From Thiohalocapsa sp. (GTDB taxonomy: Bacteria > Pseudomonadota > Gammaproteobacteria > Chromatiales > Chromatiaceae): DNA of 64,000 nucleotides. Each line of letters opens with the position of its first letter. Position 1 is the stretch's first letter. Under the pieces are notes generated by a model that worked only from the letters and a program-made list of their open reading frames with translations, did no database searches and was not told the DNA's origin. Location: assembly GCA_021736785.1 (NCBI GenBank), contig JAIPFF010000009.1:62001-126000 (forward strand), read 5' to 3'. This document shows positions 54,655 to 64,000 of this stretch, in pieces. A program made the translations under genes and the position numbers.

Positions 54655-55638
54655 ATGTTCAACGCGATCCTGCTCACCGAAGACGACGGCAAGACACGCG
54701 CCTCGCTGACGGCGCTCGATGACGACGCGCTTCCCGAAGGCGACGTCACCGTTCGGGTGGAATACTCCACCCTCAATTACAAAGACGGGCTTGCGATCAC
54801 GGGCCGTGCGCCGGTCGTGCGCCGGTTTCCGATGGTGCCCGGCATCGACCTCGCCGGCTCCGTGACCGAGAGCTCGCACCCCGACTGGCTTCCCGGCAAT
54901 AAAGTGGTGCTTAATGGCTGGGGCGTCGGCGAGCGGCATTGGGGCGGGTTGGCGCAGACGGCGAGATTGAGCGGTGACTGGCTGGTGGCGCTGCCCGAGC
55001 ATATGTCGACGCGCCAAGCAATGGCCATCGGCACCGCGGGCTACACCGCGATGCTCTGCGTCCTGGCACTGCAAGACCACGGCATCGCGCCCGCCGACGG
55101 GGAGATTCTGGTCACCGGTGCCAGCGGCGGTGTGGGCAGTGTCGCGGTGGCCGTGCTGGCGAAGCTCGGCTACCGGGTGGTGGCCTCCACCGGCCGCGTC
55201 GGCGAAAGCGATTATCTGGAAAGCCTCGGCGCCGAGGCCATCATCGACCGCGCCGAGCTGTCTGCGCCGGGCAAGCCGCTTGGGAAAGAGCGCTGGGCCG
55301 GCGTCGTCGACAGCGTCGGCAGTCACACGCTCGCCAATGCCTGTGCCGCCACCCGTTACCGTGGTGCCGTAGCCGCTTGCGGGCTCGCGCAGGGCATGGA
55401 TTTCCCGGCCAGCGTCGCGCCGTTCATCCTGCGCGGCGTCACGCTCTACGGGATCGACAGCGTGTTGGCGCCGCTGGAGTTGCGCAGAAAGGCCTGGCAG
55501 CGGCTCGCCACGGATCTGGAACCGGCTCTGCTGGAGACGATGACGACGGAGATCGGCCTGCAGCAGGCGATCGGCGCTGCCGAGGACATCCTGGCCGGCA
55601 AGGTGCGCGGTAGGCTCGTCGTCGACGTCAATCGCTGA
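54655..55638 (+). CDS. acuI: Acrylyl-CoA reductase (YhdH/AcuI-like)
   Basis: 327-residue zinc-free medium-chain dehydrogenase: [37 protein letters not shown] and the NADPH loop [13 protein letters not shown]. AcuI reduces acryloyl-CoA to propionyl-CoA in DMSP and 3-hydroxypropionate metabolism and detoxifies acryloyl-CoA. GGAG precedes ATG 54655. The 3' end overlaps the convergent GGDEF-EAL gene by 11 bases. Confidence 0.93.
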   Translation: MFNAILLTEDDGKTRASLTALDDDALPEGDVTVRVEYSTLNYKDGLAITGRAPVVRRFPMVPGIDLAGSVTESSHPDWLPGNKVVLNGWGVGERHWGGLAQTARLSGDWLVALPEHMSTRQAMAIGTAGYTAMLCVLALQDHGIAPADGEILVTGASGGVGSVAVAVLAKLGYRVVASTGRVGESDYLESLGAEAIIDRAELSAPGKPLGKERWAGVVDSVGSHTLANACAATRYRGAVAACGLAQGMDFPASVAPFILRGVTLYGIDSVLAPLELRRKAWQRLATDLEPALLETMTTEIGLQQAIGAAEDILAGKVRGRLVVDVNR

Positions 55639-58600
55639 ATTGTTCCCGGCGCTCCATCAGCCGCTGCGGCGACATGGGTCGCCCGAACAAGTAACCCTGG
55701 GCCTCTTGGCAGCCCTCGCGGGCCAGAAACGCGCGCTGCGCGTCGGTTTCCACACCCTCGGCCAAGACATCGAGGCCGAGCTCGCGGCCAAGGGCGATGA
55801 TGGCGCGTGCGATGGCATCGTCGTTGGCGTCGAGGGTCAAGTGCTCGATGAAGGCCCGGTCGATCTTGAGCCGGTTGATCGGCAGCCGCTTCAGGTAAGC
55901 GAGCGACGAGAAGCCGGAGCCGAAGTCGTCCACCGCGATGGTCACGCCGATATCGCGCAAGGCCTGTAGATTGGCGATGACCTGATCGGCCTGGCGCATC
56001 AGCATGGACTCGGTCACCTCGATTTCGAGGCGGTCGGGCTCCACTTGCGTGCGCTCCAGAATCCTGCGCATGTCCTCCAACAGATCGGGCTGCTCGAGCT
56101 GCTGGACCGAGCAATTGACCGCGATGCGCGGAACCAGGAAGCCGGCGGCATCCCAGCGCGCGAGCTGGCGGCAAGCATGCTCCAGCACCCAGGCGCCGAT
56201 CTCGCCGATGATGCCGAGATCCTCGGCGATGCGGATGAACTGCGAAGGCGGGATCGGTCCGAGCTCGGGATGTGTCCAGCGCAGCAGCGCCTCCGCGCCG
56301 TGCATGGAGCCGTCGGCGAGCTTTACCTGCGGCTGATACACCAACGACAGCTCCCGGCGCAGTATCGCCCCGCGCAGCCCGGTCTCCAGGCGCAACCGCT
56401 CGACCGCGCCTTCGGTCATCTTCGGCTCGAAAAAGCGGTAGGTGTTGCGGCCATGCTCCTTTGCCTGGTACATGGCGACGTCCGCGTTGCTGAGCAGAGT
56501 GTCCATGTCCCGCCCGTCGACGGGATAAATGCTGATGCCGATGCTTGCGGTGATATAGAGCTCTCGGCCCTCGGCCTGGAACGGCTCGGTAAAGACACCG
56601 AGCAGGCGCCGTGCCAGCTGTGCCGCGGTATTCGGCTCCGCCAGATCCTCCATCAGGATGATGAATTCGTCGCCGCCGAGCCTGGCCAAGCTGTCCGCGT
56701 CGCGGATCTGTGTCTGCATGGCCTCGGCGACGCGCTTCAGCAGCGTGTCGCCTACCGAATGGCCCAAGGTGTCGTTCACCGTTTTGAACAGGTCCAGGTC
56801 GAGGAACAGCAGGCCCAGCATGGAGCCATAGCGCTCGGCGCGCTGCAGCGACTGCTCCAGCCGCGCACGCAATAGCGTGCGGTTCGGCAGGCCGGTCAAG
56901 GCATCGTTGTGGGCGAGCTTGTACAGGGCCTCTTCCGAGCGCTTGATTTGGGTGATGTCGCCGAAGACGCCGACATAATTGGTCAGTCGGCCGGTCTGGT
57001 CGTAGACGGCGCTGATGGTGGTGAGCTGCGGGTAGATCTCGCCGTTCTTGCGCCTGTCCCAGATCTGCCCGCGCCACTGGCCGGTCTCTTCCAACGACGC
57101 CCGCACGGACTGGTAGAAGGCCTCGTCGTGACGCCCCGACTGCAGCAAGCGCGGGGTTTGCCCGAGTACCTCTTCCTCGCAGTAGCCGGTGATCTCCGTG
57201 AACGCCCGGTTGACTGCCAGGATACGCTGCCGGTCATCGGTGATGATGATGCCCTCGGAGGTATTCTCGAACACGACCCTGGCCCGGATCTCGCGTTCCT
57301 CGGCGGCGCGCTTGTCGGTGAGATCCTGCCAAGTGAGAAACAGGGCAGGCTCGCCGTGCAGCTCCATGCGGATCAGTGTGATCTCGAGCGGCAGCGTGCC
57401 GCCGTCGGCGCGCAAGTGCTCCCATTGGAAGCGCTGCGTGCCCACATCGAGCGCCTGGCGCAGGAGCTGCTCCTCTTTGGCCACCGTGTCCAGCCCGTCG
57501 GGCTGAACAGGCGGGGAGATGTCGCGGGGCCGTTTTCCGAGGACATCGGCCGGCTCGCTGTAGCCGAGCATGTGCAGCGCGGCGCGATTCACCGAGACGA
57601 AGCGCCCGTGCTGAATGATCCACATGCCTTCTTCGGCGGATTCGAATAAAGCCCGGTACTTGCGCTCGGTTTCGAGCAACGCGCGCTGGGCTTGGATGCG
57701 GCCGGTGATGTCCTGGATGCTGCCCCGCAGCAATTGGCGGCCATCGGGCTCGTGCACCGGTGTTCCGGTGGTCTTGATCCACAGCTCGCCGCCGCCGCGC
57801 GGATGCAGCCGCAGCTCGAGCTCGAACGGTTTGGCCCGCGTCTGTGCCTCGGTCAATGCCCGTTCCAGCTTCGGGCGATCGGCCGGGTGATAGAAGCTCA
57901 ACGCTGCGGCGACGTCCAGCTCGCCGTCGTCGTCGAAGCCGTAGAGCTCGCGGGTGACCGTGGTCAAGCGCATCGCGCCTGTTGCTGGCTCCAGCTCCCA
58001 GCCGCCGACCCGGGCCAAGCGCCCGGTCGACGTCAACAGGGCCTCGTTGCGGCGCAGTGCTTCCTGCGCCTCCCGGCGCGATGTGATGTCGCGGTTGACG
58101 CCACGCCTGCCCAAAAAACGACCGTCGTGGGTGACGACGGGATTGCATTCATGCTCGATCCAGCGCTCGGCTCCGTCCTTGGTGCGGATTCGAAACTCCA
58201 GCGGCGGGTGGTTCTTGCGCCGGTCGCCGCTCGAGCCATCGGCATGAGCCTGCCACAAGGACAAATCGTCGGGATGAATAATGCGCTCGATAAGCGCCGG
58301 CTCGGTGGTGAGCTCGTCCGCGCTGTAGCCGGTAATGTCGTAGCATGCCGGCGACACCTGGATGTAGCAGCCGTCGGGATCGACCCAGTAGTCCCAGGCC
58401 GGGCTGAACTCCGCCAGCACGCGATACCGTTCCTCGCTCAGCTCGATGCGGGCATAGGCGCTCTCCAGGGACTCGCGCTGGCGCACGGCGTCGGTGCGAT
58501 CGACGACGGCGCACACGAACCGGGGCATGTGCTCGATCTCTGCCGGCAGCTTTGCGATATGGAGATCGGCGATCAAGTTGCGCCCGTCGGCGCTGTGAAA

Positions 58601-59047
58601 CGGGATCTCCGGCAGCTGTATCGATTGCGTCTGGCTGAGCTTGTCCCAGGCTCGAATCACTTGACCCCGGTTGCGGTCCGCGATCAGGCGTGCCAAGAAA
58701 TATTGGTGGGAGCGTGGATCTCGCAGCTCGAGCAGGCTGCGCGCCTCGGGGTTTGCCTCGATGATCAGCCCATGGTGGTCGATCACCAACTCGGCGACGG
58801 GCAGGCTGGCAAAGAGTGTTCTGAAGCGCCCGAGGGCTTGCTCGGCCTCGCGCTGACTGCGGATCAGCTCCTCGTTCTGAAGCTCGAGCTCGGCTTGGTA
58901 GATGCGCAGGTTTTCCATGACGGCGGCGATGGTGACATCACCGCGCGCCAGCACCTGCTCGGCGAGGTCGAAGCGCCCGGCCCGCAGAGCCTCGAGCGCG
59001 CGCTCGCGCAGCGCCTCCGCATCGTCGATACCGTCCGTCGCGCTCAC
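55628..59047 (-). CDS. Five-PAS GGDEF-EAL cyclic-di-GMP signalling protein
   Basis: 1139-residue, apparently cytoplasmic protein. A helical N terminus (1-75) is followed by five PAS/PAC domains (about 75-185, 205-325, 335-450, 455-580, 585-710), a GGDEF domain with intact GGDEF at 791-795 and an EAL domain with intact EAL at 919-921 and later DDFGSGFSS and EGVET. Both synthesis and hydrolysis of c-di-GMP are possible, as in dual-function proteins. Start codon is GTG; an internal ATG is possible. No transmembrane helix, so it senses cytosolic signals. Upstream on the same strand is the CheB-CheR-PAS hybrid. Confidence 0.93.
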   Translation of the reverse strand: MSATDGIDDAEALRERALEALRAGRFDLAEQVLARGDVTIAAVMENLRIYQAELELQNEELIRSQREAEQALGRFRTLFASLPVAELVIDHHGLIIEANPEARSLLELRDPRSHQYFLARLIADRNRGQVIRAWDKLSQTQSIQLPEIPFHSADGRNLIADLHIAKLPAEIEHMPRFVCAVVDRTDAVRQRESLESAYARIELSEERYRVLAEFSPAWDYWVDPDGCYIQVSPACYDITGYSADELTTEPALIERIIHPDDLSLWQAHADGSSGDRRKNHPPLEFRIRTKDGAERWIEHECNPVVTHDGRFLGRRGVNRDITSRREAQEALRRNEALLTSTGRLARVGGWELEPATGAMRLTTVTRELYGFDDDGELDVAAALSFYHPADRPKLERALTEAQTRAKPFELELRLHPRGGGELWIKTTGTPVHEPDGRQLLRGSIQDITGRIQAQRALLETERKYRALFESAEEGMWIIQHGRFVSVNRAALHMLGYSEPADVLGKRPRDISPPVQPDGLDTVAKEEQLLRQALDVGTQRFQWEHLRADGGTLPLEITLIRMELHGEPALFLTWQDLTDKRAAEEREIRARVVFENTSEGIIITDDRQRILAVNRAFTEITGYCEEEVLGQTPRLLQSGRHDEAFYQSVRASLEETGQWRGQIWDRRKNGEIYPQLTTISAVYDQTGRLTNYVGVFGDITQIKRSEEALYKLAHNDALTGLPNRTLLRARLEQSLQRAERYGSMLGLLFLDLDLFKTVNDTLGHSVGDTLLKRVAEAMQTQIRDADSLARLGGDEFIILMEDLAEPNTAAQLARRLLGVFTEPFQAEGRELYITASIGISIYPVDGRDMDTLLSNADVAMYQAKEHGRNTYRFFEPKMTEGAVERLRLETGLRGAILRRELSLVYQPQVKLADGSMHGAEALLRWTHPELGPIPPSQFIRIAEDLGIIGEIGAWVLEHACRQLARWDAAGFLVPRIAVNCSVQQLEQPDLLEDMRRILERTQVEPDRLEIEVTESMLMRQADQVIANLQALRDIGVTIAVDDFGSGFSSLAYLKRLPINRLKIDRAFIEHLTLDANDDAIARAIIALGRELGLDVLAEGVETDAQRAFLAREGCQEAQGYLFGRPMSPQRLMERREQFSD

Positions 59048-59173
59048 GTCGGCCGCGTCCGGATCGGCCCTCTGTAGGCCATTTCGGCAGCCGCCGGTAT
59101 TTGGTCGTGTTGTTGGCTCATTCCCGTTTTATCCGTCGATCCATCTCGGCGCCGTCTCGCAATGCAAGCTGTG

Positions 59174-62134
59174 TTAATCGCTAGCGGACGCTTGCGTGAA
59201 CCAGCGACTGATGTTCACGTGCGTCACGATGACCCCGCCGGCCGGATGCATGATGGGCGCGGCGTGCATCAGGAACCAGCGCTTCTCGTCCGGTGAGTGA
59301 CAGGGATACTCCATAGAGAACGAAGACTCGAGCCCCGCGAGCACCGAGCGAATGCCTTCGTGAGCACGCTTGGCGTAGACCGCGTCGGGGCCGTCCTGTA
59401 CATCGCAGGCGGCAAGATAATCGCTGCCGATCCCGCTTCCGATCCCGATCTTGGTAATCGCCGGGTCGGCATTGTCTTTCGCGAATTGCCGCCAAGCGTT
59501 GTTGACCATGGTGATGTGCCCATTGTCGTCGAGCACGGAGACATGCTCGGGCAGGGAGTCCAGCACCGACTGCAGCCGCTCCGCGTCGCGCAGCAGTGTG
59601 ATGTCGACGAAGGTGGCAACCGCGCCGCGGGCATCGTGCTCGCGCACGGCATAGGGCAGCACGCGGGCGAGATAGATACGGCCGTTGCCGGCATGGATCT
59701 CGCGCTGCAGCATTTCCCCGCTGGCGATGGTTCGGCGCAGCTCGGAGACGAACTCCGGGAAATCGAGCAGATTGGTGAAATCGTCGATGGGCCGGCCGAG
59801 GTCGCCGTCGCGGATCTTGAACAGCGTGGTCGCCTCGGGCGTGAAACGGGTCAGCAAAAGGTCATGGTCGACGAAGACGGTCGCGATCGCCGCGGCTTTG
59901 GCCATGCTGTCGAGATCGGCATTGAGCCGGTTCAGGATATCGATCTTCTCCTGGTTTTCGGCATTGACCGTATACAGCTCTTCGTTGACGGACTGCAGCT
60001 CTTCGTTGGAGCTCTGCAACTCCTCGTTGGAGGCCATCAGCTCCTCGTTGGTGGCCTGCAGTTCTTCGTTGGCCGTTTCCAGCTCCTCGATTGTGGCCTG
60101 CAGGCTTTCGCGCGTCGCGGCCAGTTCGCGCTCCAGGGTCTCGACCCGCTCGGTCGTCTCCTGGTCCATGTTCATGGTCTCGATGCCGCGGTGCCCGAGC
60201 ACGGCGTCCGCCGCGATCGGCTCCGGCTCGAAGGACAGCAGCAGGTGCGGCTCGCCGAGCTCGAGCTCCACGGTGCGCGCCACCAGCCGCAGCCGCTCGC
60301 TGGTGCCGTTGGGCAGCTGCAGGCTCATCACATCGGAGCGCACCGGGTCGTGACCGCGGGCCGTCTTGTGCAGCAGTGCCTGGGCCACCGGCGCCAGCGT
60401 CGGAGGCAGCAACTTGGCCAGATCGAGGGTCACCGCGCCCTCGCCGATGCGCAGATAGTGACCGACGTCGCCGAACACATGCAGCAACTCGTGGCTCGCG
60501 TTCAGCAACAGGCTGGTGGGAGAGTAACTGCGCAGCAGCAGCGATTGGCCGGCATCGATCGCCGCCGCGTCCGTCATGGAGCGTGTGCGCCGCGCGCGCA
60601 GGCGCTTGTGCGCCGGCGTCGCCTCCAGACGCGACAGCCCGCCGGTGCTGGTATCGAGGGGCAGGGCCAGGTGGCGCAGGACGCGGTAGATCTTGTGCTT
60701 GGAGTTGACCGAGCTGAAGTCGATCTGCAGTCCTGCCAGGGTCTCGCTGCTGCCGAGGAATAGGTAGCCGCCGGGCGCCAGTGCGTATTGCAGGCGGCGC
60801 AGCGCCCGTTCCTGGGCCTCGGTGCGGAAGTAGATCAGCAGATTACGGCACGACACCAGATCCATGCGCGTGAACGGCGGATCCTCGAGCAGATTGTGAC
60901 GCGCGAAGACGATGTTCTGACGGATGTCGTTCTTGACGACGAAGTGATTGCCGCGCTTGTAGAACCAGTGCTCCAGGCGCTCCGGCGAGACTTCGGTCGT
61001 GATCGCCTCCGAGAAGACGCCGGCGCTGCCGAAGTCGACGTTGTGCTGCTCGACATCGGTGGCGAAGACCTTGAGCTGCGGCCAGCGGCGCGCGCGCTGG
61101 AAAGCCTCGGCAAACAGGATCGCGATGGAGTAGGCCTCTTCGCCGGTGGACGAGCCCGCCACCCAGACACGGATCGGCTGGTTCTCGGTGCGCTCCTTGA
61201 CAATCGCGTCGATGGCCGACTGCGCCAGGATCTCGAACGCGGCCGGATCGCGGAAGAAGCTGGTCACCGGGATCAGCAGCTCGCGGCGCAGTGCATGCAA
61301 CTCGGTGCGGTCGCCGTTGAGCAGCCGGGCATAATTTTCCAGGTCGGGCACATGGCGCACCTGCATGCGGCGCTCGATGCGGCGCATGACGGTGGCGGGC
61401 TTGTACTCGCGGAAGTTGATGCCGCCCAGGTGCTGGAGCAAATGCATCGTCTCTTCCAGCGCGCTCTCGCGGTCGATGGTGGCGCTCTCGCCGTGGGGGC
61501 GGATGCGCGGGCGCGGTGCCTGGCTGATGTGATCGATGACGCGCGGGCCGAGATCCTCGGGCGGCAGGATGGCATCCACCAGGCCGGTGGCGATGACGCT
61601 GCGCGGCATGCCGTCGAACTTGGCCGATTCCGGCTCCTGCGCCAGCAGCAGACCGCCGGCGTCGTTGATGGCCACCGCGCCGCGGGTGCCGTCGGACCCG
61701 GTACCCGAGAGCACGACGCCGATGGCGTATTTGCCGAATTCCTGCGCCAGCGCGGTAAAGAATAGGTCGATCGGCAAGCTCAGGCCGCGCGGGTTCTTCG
61801 GGCTCAGGCGCAGTTGATTGCCCGAAACGCTCATGATGCTGGCAGGCGGAATCAAATGGACCCGATCCTGCTCGATGGCCATGCCGTCCTCGACCGTGAC
61901 CACAGGCATGCGCGTATGCCGCGCAAGCAGGTTGGACATCATGCTCTTGTGGTCGGGCGAGAGGTGCTGAATGACCACGTAACCGGCACCGGAGCGCGGC
62001 GGCAGCGCCTGAAAGAATCGCTCCAGCGCATCGAGGCCGCCCGCGGACGCGCCCACCGCGACAACGTAGAACCGGGAGCCCGCTTTCGGGCTCGTCGATG
62101 TTTGCGGATCGGGGACCTGGCTGGTATCGGGCAT
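59174..62134 (-). CDS. CheB-CheR-coiled-coil-PAS hybrid protein
   Basis: 986 residues. CheB methylesterase domain (about 20-205) with VGASAGG (Ser30), H57 in QHLSPDH and [13 protein letters not shown]; CheR methyltransferase (about 215-490) with [16 protein letters not shown] and [10 protein letters not shown] heptad coiled coil follows (about 650-740) of repeating EELQ/N steps, then two PAS-like domains. No chemoreceptor, CheA or CheW gene is nearby, so it belongs to the orphan hybrid class of unclear role. Runs into the five-PAS protein 126 bases downstream. Confidence 0.93.
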   Translation of the reverse strand: MPDTSQVPDPQTSTSPKAGSRFYVVAVGASAGGLDALERFFQALPPRSGAGYVVIQHLSPDHKSMMSNLLARHTRMPVVTVEDGMAIEQDRVHLIPPASIMSVSGNQLRLSPKNPRGLSLPIDLFFTALAQEFGKYAIGVVLSGTGSDGTRGAVAINDAGGLLLAQEPESAKFDGMPRSVIATGLVDAILPPEDLGPRVIDHISQAPRPRIRPHGESATIDRESALEETMHLLQHLGGINFREYKPATVMRRIERRMQVRHVPDLENYARLLNGDRTELHALRRELLIPVTSFFRDPAAFEILAQSAIDAIVKERTENQPIRVWVAGSSTGEEAYSIAILFAEAFQRARRWPQLKVFATDVEQHNVDFGSAGVFSEAITTEVSPERLEHWFYKRGNHFVVKNDIRQNIVFARHNLLEDPPFTRMDLVSCRNLLIYFRTEAQERALRRLQYALAPGGYLFLGSSETLAGLQIDFSSVNSKHKIYRVLRHLALPLDTSTGGLSRLEATPAHKRLRARRTRSMTDAAAIDAGQSLLLRSYSPTSLLLNASHELLHVFGDVGHYLRIGEGAVTLDLAKLLPPTLAPVAQALLHKTARGHDPVRSDVMSLQLPNGTSERLRLVARTVELELGEPHLLLSFEPEPIAADAVLGHRGIETMNMDQETTERVETLERELAATRESLQATIEELETANEELQATNEELMASNEELQSSNEELQSVNEELYTVNAENQEKIDILNRLNADLDSMAKAAAIATVFVDHDLLLTRFTPEATTLFKIRDGDLGRPIDDFTNLLDFPEFVSELRRTIASGEMLQREIHAGNGRIYLARVLPYAVREHDARGAVATFVDITLLRDAERLQSVLDSLPEHVSVLDDNGHITMVNNAWRQFAKDNADPAITKIGIGSGIGSDYLAACDVQDGPDAVYAKRAHEGIRSVLAGLESSFSMEYPCHSPDEKRWFLMHAAPIMHPAGGVIVTHVNISRWFTQASASD

Positions 62135-62447
62135 CGCGATCTTCTTTTTACTGATGGCGTAAGACGCGGGGGTTCATTCGCGCGATTGTAAGCCATAGCC
62201 GGCTCTATGCCTGCAGGCGGTTGGATTTCCCCCGGCAGGGCTTGGCTCGACCGGTCGCTGCTTTGGCTGGTGCCGTAAGGCCTAATCGATTTGCGTGGTC
62301 ACAGTTTATCGAATTTGCACGCGGGATTCGGGAATACGGTGCAAGAAAAACTGTGCTGCCAGCAAGGAAAACAGGCGGACGCTTGATCCCGGTCAGCCGT
62401 GCCGATTGACGCCGGCCACGCAAAATCCGTACGGTGAATACGTTTTG
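62135..62447. other. Upstream region of the CheB-CheR hybrid
   Basis: About 310 bases with no gene. A minus-strand TACAAT (62190-62185) could be the -10 of the hybrid gene, without a good -35. TTGACG (62406-62411) on the plus strand is a possible -35 for the cobalamin riboswitch transcript. Confidence 0.4.
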
Positions 62448-62686
62448 TGCCAGGTGCCCCGCGCGTCCAACGGGAAGCGCGGGGTTAAACGGGAAGCCGG
62501 TGCAGCGAGCCCCAGTGCTCGCGATGCCGGCGCTGCCCCCGCAACGGTAGGCGAGTCAAGCCGCGACAATCGGCCACTGTGGTGTGCGCACCTGCGCCCA
62601 CGGGAAGGCGTCGCGGCCCGGATCGGACGGCGCCCTGTGCGTATCGATCCCGCTCGTGAGCCCGGAGACCGGCCCGGCGCATGATC
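62448..62686 (+). promoter_or_regulatory. Cobalamin (AdoCbl) riboswitch
   Basis: Consensus elements occur in order: GGTGCC (62453-62458), GGGAAGCCGGTG (62491-62502), the B12-box GCTGCCCCCGCAACGGTA (62532-62549), CACTGTG...CGGGAAGG (62575-62608), and the closing AGCCCGGAGACCGGCC (62659-62674). It lies 140 bases upstream of a BtuB-like receptor, the classical target, and is expected to turn it off when cobalamin is plentiful. Confidence 0.92.
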
Positions 62687-62824
62687 GTGGTGCCGCGGAG
62701 GGCGGTTGCGGTCGGCGTCCCTCTTGCAGTCGTGCATCCGCGGCATCGCCGTTCCGTCCTCTCGGTGCTTCCCCCGAAAGCAAAGGCCCCAGCGGGTGTG
62801 CGGGGCTACGAGAGAACTTGGATC

Positions 62825-64000
62825 ATGAAAACCCTTCCTTTCCGTCCGGCGGCGGCGCTCTCGCCGATGCTGCTGTTGTCTTGTCCGCTGTCGGCAGCCG
62901 TGCAGGACGTCACCAGTCTCGACCCGGTCGTCGTCACCGCCGCGCGCACCGCGGTGTCCGCCGCTCAAACCCCGGCGTCCGTGTCCATCGTGAGCCGCGC
63001 CGAGATCGAGCGCCGGCAGTCGCGCAGCATGACCGATGTGCTGCGCGGTCTGCCCGGCGTCGCCATCAGCAGCAACGGCGGTCCCGGTCAGGTGACCGGC
63101 GTCTCGCTGCGCGGCACGCCGTCCGATCACGTGCTGGTGCTGATCGACGGCGTGCGCGCGAACTCCGCGACCGTCGGCGGCATGCGCTGGCAAGACCTGC
63201 CGGTGGAGCAGATCGAGCGCGTGGAGGTCGTGCGCGGGCCGCGCTCGAGCCTCTACGGCTCCGAGGCCATCGGCGGCGTCATTCAGATCTTCACGCGTAA
63301 GGGGCAGGGCGGCCCGCTGCGTCCGCGCTTTACCGCCGGCGCCGGCAGCGATCAGACCGTATCGGGCTCGCTCGGTGCCTCGGGCGGTGTCGCGACCGAG
63401 GCCGGCGAGGGCTGGTTCGATGCCGGTATCGGCTTCGAGCGTACCGACGGATTCAACGCCTGCAGAGGCGAGCCCTTCGTCGGCGGTTGCTTCGTCGATC
63501 AGCCCGATAAGGACGGTTACGACAACGGCAACGGCTCCGTGCGCGCGGGCTGGCGCTTTTCCGAGCGGCTTGCCGTCGATTTCAATTTTCTGCGCTCGGA
63601 GGGACAACTGGAATACGACGGCAGCAGCTTTGCCGGCGACGAGAGCCGTTCCGTCGTGCAGGTGCTGGGCGTGAAGCTGGACGCCTCGCCGCTTGACGCC
63701 TGGCGCACCACATTGAGCGCGTCGCGCAGCCGCGACGAATCCGAATTCTTTTTCGACGATCGCTTTTTGAACCGGTTCGACTCCCGCCGCGACCAGCTCG
63801 GCTGGCTCAACGATTTCGAGCTCGCGCCGTCGCATCGATTGATGCTCGGCGTCGACTATTACCGCGACGAGATCGACACCGTTCCCGTCTATGCGCGGAC
63901 CTCGCGCGACAATACCGGCGTTTTCGGGCAGTACCTGGGCCGACTCGGCCGCCACGACCTGCAGGCAAGCCTGCGCCACGACGACAATCAGCAATTCGGC
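62825..64000 (+). CDS. btuB: TonB-dependent vitamin B12 receptor, 3' part missing
   Basis: The 5' 392 codons. Signal peptide (about 1-25), TonB box LDPVVVTAAR, plug domain (VSIVSRAEIERRQSRSMTDVL, GPGQVTGVSLRGT, VLVLIDGVRANS, IERVEVVRGPRSSLYGSEAIGGVI), then start of the barrel with a disulfide-type Cys pair (NACRGEPFVGGC). Overall shape is BtuB and the cobalamin riboswitch upstream fits. Cut by the right edge of the window. Confidence 0.9.
   Translation, partial: MKTLPFRPAAALSPMLLLSCPLSAAVQDVTSLDPVVVTAARTAVSAAQTPASVSIVSRAEIERRQSRSMTDVLRGLPGVAISSNGGPGQVTGVSLRGTPSDHVLVLIDGVRANSATVGGMRWQDLPVEQIERVEVVRGPRSSLYGSEAIGGVIQIFTRKGQGGPLRPRFTAGAGSDQTVSGSLGASGGVATEAGEGWFDAGIGFERTDGFNACRGEPFVGGCFVDQPDKDGYDNGNGSVRAGWRFSERLAVDFNFLRSEGQLEYDGSSFAGDESRSVVQVLGVKLDASPLDAWRTTLSASRSRDESEFFFDDRFLNRFDSRRDQLGWLNDFELAPSHRLMLGVDYYRDEIDTVPVYARTSRDNTGVFGQYLGRLGRHDLQASLRHDDNQQFG

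Overview
The window is a 64 kb piece of a GC-rich (roughly two thirds G+C by eye), densely coding bacterial chromosome. A gammaproteobacterium is the best reading. The run mtaD / mtnA-gyrA-serC-(serA-like)-pheA-hisC-tyrA follows a gene order known from gammaproteobacteria such as Pseudomonas. GyrA has the proteobacterial form, and ActP/YjcH, EpmB, AzoR/LysR and YqjG-type glutathionyl-hydroquinone reductase are typical of the group. A BciB/HCAR-like FrhB-family reductase and a short LOV photoreceptor would fit the Ectothiorhodospiraceae/Chromatiales side, but this placement is inference. No rRNA, tRNA, CRISPR array, prophage or insertion sequence was recognised.

Layout. 1-9.4 kb: catabolic and redox genes (animal-type haem peroxidase cut by the window edge, glutaminase-STAS-cNMP fusion, TauD/TfdA dioxygenase, glutathionyl-hydroquinone reductase, azoreductase divergent from a LysR regulator, a zinc-ribbon membrane protein), then a striking block of three kinds of tandem repeat upstream of a small YkgJ-type Cys-cluster gene. 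9.5-11.9 kb: acetate permease pair yjcH-actP and an AT-rich upstream segment. 11.9-23.4 kb: methylthioadenosine salvage (mtaD, mtnA), gyrA, and a serine/aromatic/histidine amino-acid run ending at tyrA. 23.4-30.1 kb: a minus-strand run of small membrane protein, ChaN lipoprotein, NadR-kinase-like ATPase, nadA, NrtR-like Nudix regulator, ROK kinase and dynamin-like GTPase; three of these point to NAD metabolism.

30.4-36.0 kb: a two-gene RND efflux operon whose pump has a very unusual C-terminal extension (extra hydrophobic segment, low-complexity linker, histone-H1-like lysine tail). 36.1-39.7 kb: a secreted Gly/Tyr-rich protein, then an orphan ParA ATPase, a one-helix membrane coiled-coil protein and a 5'-nucleotidase. 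39.9-43.4 kb: EpmB and an MFS carrier, divergent from an SRPBCC protein and a short LOV protein. 43.6-48.0 kb: minus-strand BatD, FrhB/BciB-like reductase and an alpha/beta-hydrolase lipoprotein. 48.1-55.6 kb: recJ, a Nudix hydrolase, ppdK with a structured leader and a perfect 16-bp palindrome, an alpha/beta hydrolase and acuI. 55.6-62.1 kb: two large signalling proteins (five PAS-GGDEF-EAL; CheB-CheR-coiled coil-PAS). 62.4-64 kb: a cobalamin riboswitch and the start of a BtuB-like TonB receptor, cut by the window end.

Most of the window is ordinary housekeeping. The least explained pieces are the RND pump tail, the LOV/SRPBCC/MFS locus, the ParA/coiled-coil/nucleotidase trio, the repeat block at 8.76-9.05 kb, and the ppdK leader.
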